64,000 nucleotides of DNA, from contig NZ_AUMO01000017.1 in NCBI RefSeq assembly GCF_000430725.1, forward strand, positions 62,001 to 126,000, given 5' to 3'. This DNA is from Azohydromonas australica DSM 1124 (lineage in GTDB: Bacteria > Pseudomonadota > Gammaproteobacteria > Burkholderiales > Burkholderiaceae_C). The notes beneath the pieces were generated by a model. The model was given only the letters and a program-made list of their open reading frames with translations, searched no databases and had not been told where the DNA came from. This document shows positions 19,310 to 28,163 of this stretch, piece after piece (positions within the stretch are counted from its first letter, which is position 1; every line of letters begins with the position of its first letter). The translations under genes and the position numbers were made by a program.

Positions 19310-20059
19310 ATGCGCGCCGACATCCTGTACCAAGCCGCCCCGGCCTACGACGACCGTCCGGCCTGGAGCCGCGAAGAGTTCGAGCTCAAATTGCGCGAGC
19401 GCGGACGCAGCTATCACATCCACCACCCGTTCAACGTGATGCTCAACACCGGCAAGGCCACGCCGGAGCAGGTGCGCGGCTGGGTGGCGAACCGGTTCTA
19501 TTACCAGATCGCGATTCCGGTGAAGGACGCGAACGTGATGGCCAACTGCCCCGACCGCGACGTGCGCCGCGGCTGGGTGCAGCGCATCCTGGACCACGAC
19601 GGCTTCGAGATCGGCGGCATCAAGGACCCGGGCGGCATCGAGGCCTGGCTGCGCCTGGCGCAAGCGGTGGGCCTGAGCCGCGAGGAGGTCGAGGACCTGC
19701 GCCATCTCGTGCCGGCCGTGCGCTTCGCGGTGGACGCCTACATCAACTTCGCGCGCAAGGCGCCGTGGCAGGAGGCGGTGTGCTCCTCGCTGACGGAGCT
19801 GTTCGCGCCCGAGATCCACAAGCAGCGCCTGGCAACCTGGCCGCAGCACTACGGGTGGATCGAGTCCGAGGGGCTGACCTACTTCCGCAACCGCGTCAGC
19901 CAGGCGCGGCGCGACGTGGAACAGGGCCTGGCGATCACGCTGGACCACTTCAACACCCGTGCACTGCAGGAACGGGCGCTGGAGATCCTGCAGTTCAAGC
20001 TCGACATCCTGTGGGCCATGAACGACGCCATGGCGCAGCGCTACGGGGTCAACGCATGA
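19310..20059 (+). CDS. pqqC: pyrroloquinoline-quinone synthase
   Basis: A 249-residue helical oxidase. [19 protein letters not shown] and [20 protein letters not shown] are conserved PqqC segments that line the active site. The enzyme catalyses the last step, ring closure and eight-electron oxidation to PQQ, without a metal or cofactor. The ATG at 19310 fits the family start. Its stop overlaps the pqqD start in an ATGA arrangement. Confidence 0.97.
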   Translation: MRADILYQAAPAYDDRPAWSREEFELKLRERGRSYHIHHPFNVMLNTGKATPEQVRGWVANRFYYQIAIPVKDANVMANCPDRDVRRGWVQRILDHDGFEIGGIKDPGGIEAWLRLAQAVGLSREEVEDLRHLVPAVRFAVDAYINFARKAPWQEAVCSSLTELFAPEIHKQRLATWPQHYGWIESEGLTYFRNRVSQARRDVEQGLAITLDHFNTRALQERALEILQFKLDILWAMNDAMAQRYGVNA

Positions 20060-20340
20060 CGGGCGCGCCGCCGCTTTCGAGCAGCCCGCGCATCGGCCGC
20101 GGGTTCAGGCTGCAGTGGGAGGAAGTGCAGAACTGCTTCGTGCTGCTCTACCCGGAAGGCATGGTCAAGCTCAACCAGAGCGGCGGCGAGATCCTCAAGC
20201 GCTGCGACGGCACGCGCAGCGTGGCGCAGATCGTCGCGGAGCTGGAGCAGGCTTTCGGCATGCAGGGCCTGGAGGGTGACGTGGTGGGGTTCATGGAGAT
20301 CGCCGGCAAGCAGCGCTGGCTGGAGTGGGAGGCCGCCTGA
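20056..20340 (+). CDS. pqqD: PQQ biosynthesis peptide chaperone PqqD
   Basis: The 94-residue protein contains [21 protein letters not shown]-like N-terminal sequence, then [18 protein letters not shown], the winged-helix RiPP recognition element. PqqD binds PqqA and presents it to the radical SAM enzyme PqqE. It overlaps pqqC upstream (ATGA) and pqqE downstream (TGATG), so the three are translationally coupled. Length is normal. Confidence 0.95.
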   Translation: MTGAPPLSSSPRIGRGFRLQWEEVQNCFVLLYPEGMVKLNQSGGEILKRCDGTRSVAQIVAELEQAFGMQGLEGDVVGFMEIAGKQRWLEWEAA

Positions 20341-21509
20341 TGTCATCCCCCCTGCCCGCCACCAGCGCCGCGCTGGCCGCGGCGCGTCCCGGACCGCCGC
20401 TGTGGCTGCTGGCGGAGGTCACGTACCGCTGCCCGCTGCACTGCGTGTTTTGCTACAACCCGGTCGATTTCGCCCGGCACGAGCAGGAGCTGTCCACCGA
20501 GGAGTGGCTGCGCGTGCTGCGCGAGGGCCGCGAGCTGGGCGCCGTGCAGTGCGGCTTCTCCGGCGGCGAGCCGCTGCTGCGCGAGGACCTGGAAGAGATC
20601 GTCGCCGAGGCGCACCGCCTGGGCTACTACACCAACCTGCTGACCTCGGGCGTGGGCCTCACGCCCCAGCGCGCCCGGACACTCAAGGCGGCGGGACTGG
20701 ACCACGTGCAGCTCTCGTTCCAGGACTCGACCAGGGAAGTCAACGACTTCCTCTCGCACACCAAGACCTTCGAGCTGAAGCGCCGCGTCGCCGCGCTGAT
20801 CAAGGAGCAAGGCTGGCCGATGGTGATGAACGTGGTGCTGCACCGCCTCAACATCGACCACATCGACCCGATCATCGCCCTGGCCGACGAGCTGGGCGCG
20901 GAGTACGTGGAGCTGGCCAACACGCAGTACTACTCCTGGGCCTTCCTCAACCGCGAGCAGCTGCTGCCCACGCATGAGCAGCTCAAGCGCGCCGAGGCTG
21001 TCACCGACGCCTGGCGCCTGAAGCTGGGCGACCGGATGAAGCTGTTCTTCGTGGCACCGGACTACCACGAGGGCCGGGCCAAGAAGTGCGTCAACGGCTG
21101 GGGGAACATGTTCATCACCGTCACCCCCGACGGTGACCTGCTGCCCTGCCACACCGCCAAGATGCTGCCGGGCCTCAGCTTTCCCAACGTGCGCGACAGC
21201 TCGCTGCGCGCGGCCTGGTTCGATTCCGAGGGCTTCAACCGCTACCGCGGCACGGGCTGGATGAAGGAGCCCTGCGCCAGCTGCGAGCACAAGGAGCAGG
21301 ACCTGGGCGGCTGCCGCTGCCAGGCCTACCTGATCGCCCGCGACGCCGAGGCCGCCGACCCGGTGTGCGCCAAGAGCCCGCACCACCACCTGGTGCAGGA
21401 AGCGGTGCAGCGCGCCGAGAGCGGCGCGCCGGCGCCGGTGCGGGAGCAGCCGCTGGTGTTCCGGGACCCGGGCAATTCGCGCCGGCTGACGCCGGCGGGG
21501 GCGCGCTGA
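20340..21509 (+). CDS. pqqE: radical SAM PQQ synthase component PqqE
   Basis: The 389-residue enzyme has the radical SAM cluster motif CPLHCVFC (Cys31, Cys35, Cys38), then GFSGGEPLLRED, and a C-terminal SPASM domain with cysteines in KKCVNGWGNM, LLPCHTAKML, EPCASCEH and GGCRCQA. It forms the Glu-Tyr carbon-carbon bond in PqqA bound to PqqD. The start overlaps the pqqD stop by one base. It is the last pqq gene here; no pqqF-like protease is present, so PqqA processing must be encoded elsewhere. Confidence 0.96.
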   Translation: MSSPLPATSAALAAARPGPPLWLLAEVTYRCPLHCVFCYNPVDFARHEQELSTEEWLRVLREGRELGAVQCGFSGGEPLLREDLEEIVAEAHRLGYYTNLLTSGVGLTPQRARTLKAAGLDHVQLSFQDSTREVNDFLSHTKTFELKRRVAALIKEQGWPMVMNVVLHRLNIDHIDPIIALADELGAEYVELANTQYYSWAFLNREQLLPTHEQLKRAEAVTDAWRLKLGDRMKLFFVAPDYHEGRAKKCVNGWGNMFITVTPDGDLLPCHTAKMLPGLSFPNVRDSSLRAAWFDSEGFNRYRGTGWMKEPCASCEHKEQDLGGCRCQAYLIARDAEAADPVCAKSPHHHLVQEAVQRAESGAPAPVREQPLVFRDPGNSRRLTPAGAR

Positions 21510-21560
21510 CCGCCGCCCCGCTCCAGCCCCGGCGCGCGGGAAGGCGCCCACTCACTTCGC

Positions 21561-21588
21561 CTTAATCCCGCCTTCATCCCGCACTTAC
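21561..21588 (+). promoter_or_regulatory. tandem OmpR-family box, PmrA/QseB-like
   Basis: CTTAAT (21561-21566) and CTTCAT (21572-21577) are separated by exactly five bases (CCCGC), followed by another CCCGC and ACTTAC. This matches the direct-repeat layout of PmrA/QseB sites. It lies about 180 bases before the TPR gene, and a QseB-type regulator is encoded nearby. Confidence 0.5.
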
Positions 21589-21596
21589 AGCATCAC

Positions 21597-21639
21597 TCCT
21601 CGAAAACTTCCCGCCGCGCCGCGCGGCGTCTTTCGAGGA
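21597..21639 (+). other. strong stem-loop in the leader of the TPR gene
   Basis: TCCTCGAAA (21597-21605) pairs perfectly with TTTCGAGGA (21631-21639); an inner GCCGCGC/GCGCGGC element (21613-21627) extends the structure. It is placed between the OmpR-type box and the TPR gene start at 21771 and may shape a leader transcript. Confidence 0.4.
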
Positions 21640-21770
21640 ACGTGTGTGCTGTCCTTTTCCCTACCGCCTCTGGAACCGGCGGATCCTCCGATGCGCGCCC
21701 CGGCCAAGCTGCCGGGCCTGCGCGTTCATGGCCCCGACTCGGCGGGCCGTGACGCCGTCGAGGCCTCCGC

Positions 21771-22409
21771 ATGAACAAGACCCTTGCGGGCCTGCTGGCC
21801 CTGTGCGGCGCGCTGCCCGTCCTGGCCACCGCAGCTCCCGTGGACGACGCCGTCACCGAGCTTCAGCACGACTGGGAAGTGATCCGCTACCAGACCCCGA
21901 CCGCCGAGCGCGAGAAGCGCTTCGAGGCCCTGGCGGCCAAGGCGCACCAGGTCAGCGCGAGCTTCCCCGGCCACGGCGAGCCGCTGGTGTGGGAGGGAAT
22001 CATCCTCAGCTCCTGGGCCGGCGAGAAAGGCGGCCTGGGCGCGCTGTCCCTGGCCAAGCAGGCCAAGGCGCTGTACGAGCAGGCGATCCAGATCGACGAC
22101 GACGTGCTCGACGGCTCGGCCTACAACAGCCTGGGGGCGCTCTATTACAAGGTGCCGGGCTGGCCGCTGGGCTTCGGCGACAAGGCCAAGGCCGGCGAGC
22201 TGCTGCGCAAGGCGCTGGCGCTCAACCCCAAGGGCATCGACCCGAACTTCCTCTACGCCGAGTACCTGGTGGAGACCAGGCACGCCGACGAGGCGACGCC
22301 CTACCTGGAGCGGGCACTGCAGGCGCCGCTGCGGCCGGGCCGCCAGATCGCCGACACCGGGCGGCGCGAGGAGGCGCGCGCGCTGCTGGCCAAGCTCAAG
22401 GCGCCTTGA
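21771..22409 (+). CDS. exported TPR-repeat protein
   Basis: The 212-residue protein has a signal peptide (MNKTLAGLLALCGALPVLAT, cleavage near residue 22). The mature part is helical with TPR-like repeats, for example KALYEQAIQIDDDVLDGSAY and AGELLRKALALNPKGIDPNF. A segment GEPLVWEGIILSSWA is conserved in related exported proteins next to QseBC-type systems as far as I recall. It probably works in the periplasm; partner unknown. The last 14 bases overlap the end of the convergent sensor kinase gene. A PmrA/QseB-like box upstream suggests control by that system. Confidence 0.7.
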   Translation: MNKTLAGLLALCGALPVLATAAPVDDAVTELQHDWEVIRYQTPTAEREKRFEALAAKAHQVSASFPGHGEPLVWEGIILSSWAGEKGGLGALSLAKQAKALYEQAIQIDDDVLDGSAYNSLGALYYKVPGWPLGFGDKAKAGELLRKALALNPKGIDPNFLYAEYLVETRHADEATPYLERALQAPLRPGRQIADTGRREEARALLAKLKAP

Positions 22410-23730
22410 CCAGCCGCGCCACCACGCCGCGGCCGTCCGCGCGCGTGCCGTACTCCAGCGCCAGCCCGTGCAGCTCGGTGATGCGCCGCGCGATCGACAC
22501 GCCCAGCCCGCTGCCGCTCTCGGCCTGACCGTCCAGGCGGTGGAAGCGCTCGCCCAGGTGCTCCAGCACCGGGGCCGGCAGCGGCGGGCCGTCGTTCTCC
22601 ACGCGCAGCTCGCCGGCCTCGAAGTACAGCGCCACCGTGGAGCCCCGCGGCGCGTAGCGCACGGCGTTGTCCAGCAGGTTGCGCAGCAGCACGGCCAGCA
22701 GGTCCGTATCGCCCTGCAGCGGGAAGGCCGGCGTGTCCGCCGGCGGCCAGTGGCAGGCCAGCTCGATGTCGCGCCGCTCGGCCAGCGCCAGCACGTCGCC
22801 CATGACCTGCTCCACGACCGGCACCCACGCCACCGGCGCGGTGCGCGGCAGCCGCTCGGTGGCTTCCAGGCGCGACAGCGCCAGCATCTGCGTCACCAGC
22901 CGGTCCATGCGGTCCAGCCCGGCGCCCAGGCGCGCCTGGGCCTGCTCGCGCTCGGCCGGGTTGGCGGCGCGGCGCAGCACGTCCCACTGCGCGCGCAGCA
23001 CCGCCAGCGGCGTGCGCAGCTCGTGCGCCGCGTCGGCGGTGAAGCGCCGCTCCCGCGCCAGCGTGGCCTCCACGCGCGCGAACATCCCGTTCATCGCCAC
23101 CAGCAGCGGCTGCAGCTCGCTGGGCGCGTGGTCCACGGGCACGGGCTGGAGGTCGTCGGCTTCGCGGGACCGCAGCTCGGCCGTGAGGCCGCGCACCGGC
23201 GCCAGCGCCTGCCGCACGCCCCAGGCCATGGCGCCCAGCAGCACCGGCAGCACCAGCAGCCAGGGCAGCAGGTGGCTGAAGACCAGGCTCCACACCACTT
23301 CGTCGCGCTCGTGGCTGCGCTGCCCGGCGGCCACCAGCCATTCGCCATTGGGTGACTGCAGGTAGTAGACGTCCCACGCGTCGCCATCGAGCTTCAGCTC
23401 GACGAAGCCGGCGGCATCGGACCGGTAGGGCAGCCGCGTGCCTTCGCGGTCCACCAGCTGCAGTTCGCCCCGGGCATTCCAGACCGCGATGGCGGCGTCG
23501 CGCAGGTCGGCCTCGCCGGAAGGGCCGCCGCCCTGGGCCGATGCCGGCGGCCCCACGGTGTCGGTCTTGCGCAGCGTGGCCTGCACCTGGCGCGCGAGCC
23601 GGATGATGCTGGTGTCGAAGAACTCGTTGACCTCGTGCCGGGTGCGGTTGGCCGACACCACCAGCGCGATGGCCCACACCAGCGGCGCGCACAGCAGCAG
23701 CACCACCAGCAGCCGGCGCTGAAGGCTCAC
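22396..23730 (-). CDS. sensor histidine kinase, QseC/PmrB-like
   Basis: The 444-residue kinase has transmembrane helices at about 6-26 and 150-172 with a periplasmic sensor between (QseC type, contains DVYYLQSPNGEWLVAAGQ). A HAMP-like segment follows, then HisKA His236 in ADAAHELRTPLAVLR and an ATPase with NLLDNAVRYAP and GSGLGVSIARRI. It starts with GTG at 23730. The response regulator gene lies 31 bases upstream. The signal is unknown; relatives respond to metal ions, lipid A changes or host cues. Confidence 0.85.
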   Translation of the reverse strand: MSLQRRLLVVLLLCAPLVWAIALVVSANRTRHEVNEFFDTSIIRLARQVQATLRKTDTVGPPASAQGGGPSGEADLRDAAIAVWNARGELQLVDREGTRLPYRSDAAGFVELKLDGDAWDVYYLQSPNGEWLVAAGQRSHERDEVVWSLVFSHLLPWLLVLPVLLGAMAWGVRQALAPVRGLTAELRSREADDLQPVPVDHAPSELQPLLVAMNGMFARVEATLARERRFTADAAHELRTPLAVLRAQWDVLRRAANPAEREQAQARLGAGLDRMDRLVTQMLALSRLEATERLPRTAPVAWVPVVEQVMGDVLALAERRDIELACHWPPADTPAFPLQGDTDLLAVLLRNLLDNAVRYAPRGSTVALYFEAGELRVENDGPPLPAPVLEHLGERFHRLDGQAESGSGLGVSIARRITELHGLALEYGTRADGRGVVARLVKAP

Positions 23731-23761
23731 GGGCGCCCTCTCGCGCTGCGCGCGGCGGCGC

Positions 23762-24439
23762 TCACACCAGGCTCTCGGCCGCGCCGAGCGCGTAGCCCAC
23801 GCCGTGCAGCGTGCGCACCACGCCGGGATGGAGCTTGCGGCGCAGGTTGTGCACGTGGACTTCCAGCGCGTTGCTCTCGGGCCCGGCGTCGCCCCAGTCG
23901 TAGAGCTTCTCGCGCAGCTGCGTCTTGGACAGCACGCGCTGCGGATGCATCAGCAGCACCTCCAGCAGCGCGAGCTCGCGGCCGGTGAGCTTCACCGACA
24001 CGCCGCGCCAGAGCACCTGCCGCGTGGCCGGCGCATAGCTCAGCGCGCCGTGGGTCCACACCTCCTGGGTGCGGCCCGTGGCCCGGCGCAGCAGGGCGCG
24101 CAGCCGGGCCGCGAGCTCGTCGATCGAGATGGGCTTGATGAGGTAGTCGTCGGCGCCGGCGTCCAGTCCGGCGATGCGCTGCTCGATGCCGTCGCGCGCG
24201 GTGAGGATGAGCACCGGCAGCGCCAGGTTCCTTTGCCCGCGCCAGCGGCGCAGCCACTCCATGCCGTCGGCGCCGGGCAGGCCCAGGTCGAGCACCAGCG
24301 CGTCGTAGGTCGTGGCGCCGAGGGCGGCGTCGGCCTGCATCCCGTCGCAGAACCAGTCCACCGTGTGGCCGACCTGGCGCAGGCCCGCCGCCAGCGCCTC
24401 GCCGAGCTGGGCGTCGTCCTCGACGATCAGCAGGCGCAT
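23762..24439 (-). CDS. OmpR-family response regulator, QseB/PmrA-like
   Basis: A 225-residue regulator with phosphoacceptor Asp51 in ALVLDLGLPGADG, conserved Asp8/Asp9, and a C-terminal winged helix (about 128-222) with TGRELALLEVLLMHPQRVLS. It is the partner of the downstream kinase. The start is ATG at 24439, 31 bases after sppA, so it is probably cotranscribed with sppA and the upstream genes or from a promoter inside sppA. Its likely target is the tandem repeat ahead of the TPR gene. Confidence 0.88.
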   Translation of the reverse strand: MRLLIVEDDAQLGEALAAGLRQVGHTVDWFCDGMQADAALGATTYDALVLDLGLPGADGMEWLRRWRGQRNLALPVLILTARDGIEQRIAGLDAGADDYLIKPISIDELAARLRALLRRATGRTQEVWTHGALSYAPATRQVLWRGVSVKLTGRELALLEVLLMHPQRVLSKTQLREKLYDWGDAGPESNALEVHVHNLRRKLHPGVVRTLHGVGYALGAAESLV

Positions 24440-24470
24440 GGCGGCCGGACCCCGTGGCGGTGGCGGCGGC

Positions 24471-25472
24471 TCAGCGCAGGTTCACCGAGGCCTGCAGCGC
24501 GCGCACCGCGCCAGCGCCGATGGCCGCGCCGAAGCGCTTGGCCAGACGTTCGGCCACGTTTTCCTTGGGCGTGTAGTCGATGACCTCCTCGGCCTTGACC
24601 ACCTCGCGCGCGACGTGGTCGAGGTTGCCGAAGTGGTCGGCCAGGCCCTGCGCCACGGCGTCCTCGCCGTTCCAGAACAGGCCCGAGAAGGTCTGCGGCG
24701 TCTCCTTGAGCCGGTCGCCGCGGCCGTCCTTGACGACCTTGATGAACTGCTGGTGGATCTGGTCGATCATGGCCTGCGCGTAGGCGCGCTGCTGCGGGTT
24801 CTGCGGCGAGAACGGATCGAGCATGCCCTTGTTCTCGCCCGCGGTGATCAGCCGGCGCTCGACGCCGAGCTTGTCCATCAGCCCGGTGAAGCCGAAGCCG
24901 TCCATGAGCACGCCGATGGAGCCCACCAGGCTGGCCTTGTCCACGAAGATCTCGTCGGCGGCCACGGCGATGTAGTAGGCGCCGGAGGCGCACATCTCCT
25001 CCACCACGGCATAGACCGGCTTCTTATGCAGCGCCTTGAGGCGGTGGATCTCGTCGTTGATGATCCCGGCCTGCACCGGCGAACCACCGGGGCTGTTGAT
25101 GCGCAGCACCACGGCCTGCGCGGCGCGGTCCTCGAAGGCAGTGCGCAGAGCGGCGACGATGTCCTCGGCGTTGGCCTCGGTGTCCGCGGCGATCTCGCCG
25201 CGCACCTCGATCAGCGCCGTGTGCGGGCCGCTGCTGGGCGTGGTCACGTGCGCGCGCTGCACCAGCAGCGCCCAGGCAATGGCCAGGAACAGGCCCAGCC
25301 AGGCCAGGCGGAAGAAGATGCGCCAGCGCCGATCGCTGCGACGCTCACGCACGAACTCGCGCGCCACCTGTTCCATCACGGCCTCGTAGCTCGCGCGCGG
25401 CGGCGCGGCGGCCTCGCGCCGGGGCGTGGGCGGTGCATCCGGCACATCGCCGGGCCGGGCTTCGTCGTTCAT
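24471..25472 (-). CDS. sppA: S49 family signal peptide peptidase SppA
   Basis: The 333-residue protein has a cytoplasmic N-terminal tail, one transmembrane helix (about 51-71) and an S49 peptidase domain outside. Active-site Ser163 lies in CASGAYYIA and the general base Lys215 in GENKG. INSPGGSPVQAG (125-136) forms the oxyanion region. It is the short, single-domain form. It cleaves remnant signal peptides in the membrane. It overlaps the Rieske gene by four bases (ATGA), placing it in the rluC-gph-Rieske-sppA operon. Confidence 0.88.
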   Translation of the reverse strand: MNDEARPGDVPDAPPTPRREAAAPPRASYEAVMEQVAREFVRERRSDRRWRIFFRLAWLGLFLAIAWALLVQRAHVTTPSSGPHTALIEVRGEIAADTEANAEDIVAALRTAFEDRAAQAVVLRINSPGGSPVQAGIINDEIHRLKALHKKPVYAVVEEMCASGAYYIAVAADEIFVDKASLVGSIGVLMDGFGFTGLMDKLGVERRLITAGENKGMLDPFSPQNPQQRAYAQAMIDQIHQQFIKVVKDGRGDRLKETPQTFSGLFWNGEDAVAQGLADHFGNLDHVAREVVKAEEVIDYTPKENVAERLAKRFGAAIGAGAVRALQASVNLR

Positions 25473-25891
25473 GGTGGGGAGCTCTCTGCAGAAGGTTCAG
25501 CCGGCGGGGGCGGCCGGACGTCCGCGCAAGGATACCAATACACCTGCGCGCCCTTTTCCTCGACCCGCAGCGGCCGCAGCCGCCCTCGCCCGCACGGTCC
25601 GCCCACGCAGCGGCCCGTGGCCGGCTCGTAGGCCGCGCCGTGGATGGAGCACAGGATCCACTCCCGGCTGCTGTCCAGGAACTCGCCCGGCTGCCAGTCC
25701 ATCTCCACCGGCACGTGGGCGCAGCGGTTGATGTAGGCCACCACGCGCCCGTCGAAGCGCAGCGCGAAGGCGCGCGCGGGCTGGCCCCACAGCAGCACGT
25801 CGAACACCAGCGCCTTGCCCTTCTCGGCCAGGTCGGCGCCGGCGCACAGGCGCAGCGGCGCGGTTTCGACGGCCGGCTTGGGCTCAGGCAT
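25469..25891 (-). CDS. Rieske [2Fe-2S] domain protein
   Basis: The 140-residue protein carries a Rieske cluster motif: Cys57 and His59 in CAH, and Cys81 and His84 in CSIHG. The rest is a single ferredoxin-like domain without a membrane helix, so it is cytoplasmic and probably an electron carrier or regulatory subunit. Cys95 and Cys100 in CVGGPC are extra. Such genes are common beside sppA and gph in Burkholderiales. It overlaps both neighbours by a few bases. Confidence 0.85.
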   Translation of the reverse strand: MPEPKPAVETAPLRLCAGADLAEKGKALVFDVLLWGQPARAFALRFDGRVVAYINRCAHVPVEMDWQPGEFLDSSREWILCSIHGAAYEPATGRCVGGPCGRGRLRPLRVEEKGAQVYWYPCADVRPPPPAEPSAESSPP

Positions 25892-26546
25892 GGTCGATCA
25901 GCCAGCGGTGCAGCTCGGCCGTGGAGTGCAGCACCGCCAGCGGCCCGTAGGCGTCGAAGGCCTCGTGCGAGTGCGCGCCGTAGCTCACGGCCAGGCTGGG
26001 CGTGCCGGCGTTGACCGCCAGCTGCAGGTCGTGCGTGGTGTCGCCGATCATCAGCGTGCGCTCGGGCTCCGCGCCGAACTCGCGCATGAGCTCCAGCAGC
26101 ATGCGCGGATCGGGCTTGGAGGCCGTCTCGTCGGCGGTGCGGGTGCCGTCAAAAATGCCCGCGATCTGCGCGTTCGCCAGCGCCTCGTCCAGCCCGCGCC
26201 GGGCCTTGCCGGTGGCCACGGCCAGCCAGTGGTGGCGGGCCTTGAGCGCCTGCAGCATCTCCAGCGTGCCCTCGAAGAGGCTGAGCTCGTGCTGGCGCGC
26301 GAAGTAGTGGTGGCGGTAGCGCTGCGCCAGCGCCGGGTAGCTTGAGGCTTCCAGCCCCGGCACGGCGTGGCGCAGCGCGTCCTGCAGCCCCAGGCCGATG
26401 ACGTAGGCCGCGGCCTCGTTGGAGGGCACCGGCACGCCCAGGTCGACACAGGCGTCCTGGATGCAGCGCACGATCAGCGCCGTGGAGTCGTAGAGGGTGC
26501 CGTCCCAGTCGAAGACGATCAGATCAAAGCGGCGAGGCAGGTTCAT
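25884..26546 (-). CDS. gph: HAD-family phosphoglycolate phosphatase-like hydrolase
   Basis: A 220-residue HAD phosphatase. Motif I is VFDWDGTLYDS (nucleophile first Asp of DWDGT), motif II a Thr/Ser near VATGKARRG, motif III Lys in SKPDPRML and motif IV GDTTHDLQLAVNAG. It is the Gph-type with an inserted helical cap. The natural substrate may be phosphoglycolate or another small phosphate ester. It lies 45 bases after rluC and overlaps the Rieske gene. Confidence 0.8.
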   Translation of the reverse strand: MNLPRRFDLIVFDWDGTLYDSTALIVRCIQDACVDLGVPVPSNEAAAYVIGLGLQDALRHAVPGLEASSYPALAQRYRHHYFARQHELSLFEGTLEMLQALKARHHWLAVATGKARRGLDEALANAQIAGIFDGTRTADETASKPDPRMLLELMREFGAEPERTLMIGDTTHDLQLAVNAGTPSLAVSYGAHSHEAFDAYGPLAVLHSTAELHRWLIDHA

Positions 26547-26591
26547 GGGGAGCGTGAAGCAGGGTTCGGGCCACAGCGGCGCGGCACACCG

Positions 26592-27605
26592 TCAGAGATG
26601 TTCCAGCAGGCGCACGCACTCCGGCGGCAGCGGCGCTTCGAGCTCGACGCGCTGCCCGGTGGCGGGATGATCGAAGGCCAGGCGCCGCGCGTGCAGGAAC
26701 ATGCGCTCGAAGCGCAGCCCCGGCACCTGCTCGCCGCGCGCCAGGGCGTGGTTGAGGGCGAAGTCGCCGTACTTGTCGTCGCCGGCAATCGGGCAGCCCT
26801 CGTTGGACAGGTGCACGCGGATCTGGTGCGTGCGTCCGGTCTTGATGGTCACGTCCAGCAGCGTGAACTTCTGGAAGCGCTGGGCAATGCGCACCAGCGA
26901 GATGGAGCGGCGGCCTTCGGCGTGGTCGGCGTCCACCGCGCGCACGCGGCGCTCGCCGGCGGCGTCCAGGTACTTGTGGAGCGCCACGTCGATGACCTTC
27001 TTCTTCTCCGGCCAGGCGCCCACCACCAGCGCGGCGTAGGTCTTGCCGGTGTCGCGGGCGCGGAACTGGTCCTGCAGCGCGGTCAGCGCGCTGCGCTTCT
27101 TGGCGATGAGCAGCAGCCCGGAGGTCTCCTTGTCCAGCCGGTGCACCAGCTCCAGGAACTTCGCCTCGGGCCGCGCGCGGCGCAGCTGCTCGATCACGCC
27201 GAAGCTCACCCCGGAGCCGCCGTGCACGGCCACGCCGGCGGGCTTGTCGATGACCAGCAGGTGCTCGTCCTCGTACAGCAAGGGGAATTCGCGCGCGGGC
27301 ACCGGCGGCGCGGTGCTGGGCGCGGGCAGCCGCACCGGCGGTACGCGCACCTCGTCGCCGATCTCCAGCCGCGTGTCAGCGCTGGCGCGGCCCTTGTTGA
27401 TGCGCACCTCGCCCGAGCGGATGACGCGGTAGACGTGCGTCTTGGGCACGCCCTTGAGCACGCGAAGCAGGAAGTTGTCCAGGCGCTGGCCCTGCGATCC
27501 CTCGTCCACCGTGAGACGCTGCACGCTCGGGGCGGGTACGGCATTCGCGGTCTTGACAGCCGGCTGCGGGGCTGCGGAATTGGCGCCTATAATGCGTCGG
27601 CCCAT
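26592..27605 (-). CDS. rluC: 23S rRNA pseudouridine synthase RluC
   Basis: The 337-residue enzyme has an S4 RNA-binding domain (about 38-88) and a catalytic domain with Asp158 in VHRLDKETSGLLL. The family segment GRTHQIRVHLSNEGCPIAGD is present. RluC makes pseudouridine at three sites of 23S rRNA. The gene is divergent from rne, as in E. coli. Its first codons overlap the likely rne promoter, so transcription of the two genes may interfere. Confidence 0.93.
   Translation of the reverse strand: MGRRIIGANSAAPQPAVKTANAVPAPSVQRLTVDEGSQGQRLDNFLLRVLKGVPKTHVYRVIRSGEVRINKGRASADTRLEIGDEVRVPPVRLPAPSTAPPVPAREFPLLYEDEHLLVIDKPAGVAVHGGSGVSFGVIEQLRRARPEAKFLELVHRLDKETSGLLLIAKKRSALTALQDQFRARDTGKTYAALVVGAWPEKKKVIDVALHKYLDAAGERRVRAVDADHAEGRRSISLVRIAQRFQKFTLLDVTIKTGRTHQIRVHLSNEGCPIAGDDKYGDFALNHALARGEQVPGLRFERMFLHARRLAFDHPATGQRVELEAPLPPECVRLLEHL
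27588..27593 (+). promoter_or_regulatory. likely rne promoter -10 element
   Basis: A perfect TATAAT on the plus strand lies over the start of rluC. TTGACA occurs at 27553-27558, but the spacer is 29 bases, too long for a standard promoter, so the true -35 is unclear. Start of transcription would be near 27600. Confidence 0.45.
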
Positions 27606-28163
27606 GTGTGTTGTAAGTGCTTGATTTTTCAGAGTTTACTGGCACTGCAACATGCACCGGCTGCGCGCAAGCGCAAAAACCCGGTGATGCAACGCGATTG
27701 CCCGGCGGCGGGCCCGGTCCCCAAGTGACCCGGCAGCCGGCCCGGCACAGCGGAAGAGACACCGTAGAAGAAGCAGCCCCCCTGCTGTGTGGCAGGGACC
27801 GAACAAGGTTTTCAAGGGTGCGAGGCCTGCAGGGCCTCGTCCCAGCGTCCAGTGACCGTGCGCATGTTGTCGCCGTCTCCCCTCGAACTGACCGTTAAGC
27901 GACCCCGGGATACCGGCGCGGTCGCCGTCGGCCTGCCTGTCGCCGGCGGCGACGGGCCGCGGAGATGCGTCATCGGTGCTTGTTTTGCTGTTGTGCCGCA
28001 CGCAGCCCCGCTGCCGTGCCAGGCACCTGCTTGATGGCGGCCCCGGGCGATTCCTGACCGACGCTTCTTCCACGTTCTCTCGTGCATCGGACAGCCGCCC
28101 ATGGAGGACATGGGCGGCGCTGCTGAAGAGAGGCGGCCGCCTGGAGCGGTCGCGGGAGTGCCC
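27600..28163 (+). other. rne 5' leader region
   Basis: About 560 bases without a credible gene between rluC and rne. It has several strong hairpins, the clearest being CGAGGCC (27821-27827) with GGCCTCG (27833-27839). E. coli rne also has a long structured leader through which RNase E limits its own synthesis; the same is likely here. Small open frames in the leader lack ribosome sites and family similarity. Confidence 0.55.

Noticed and set aside
27553-27593. TTGACA and TATAAT as a consensus promoter for rne
   Set aside because: The spacer is 29 bases, too long. Only the -10 element is kept.
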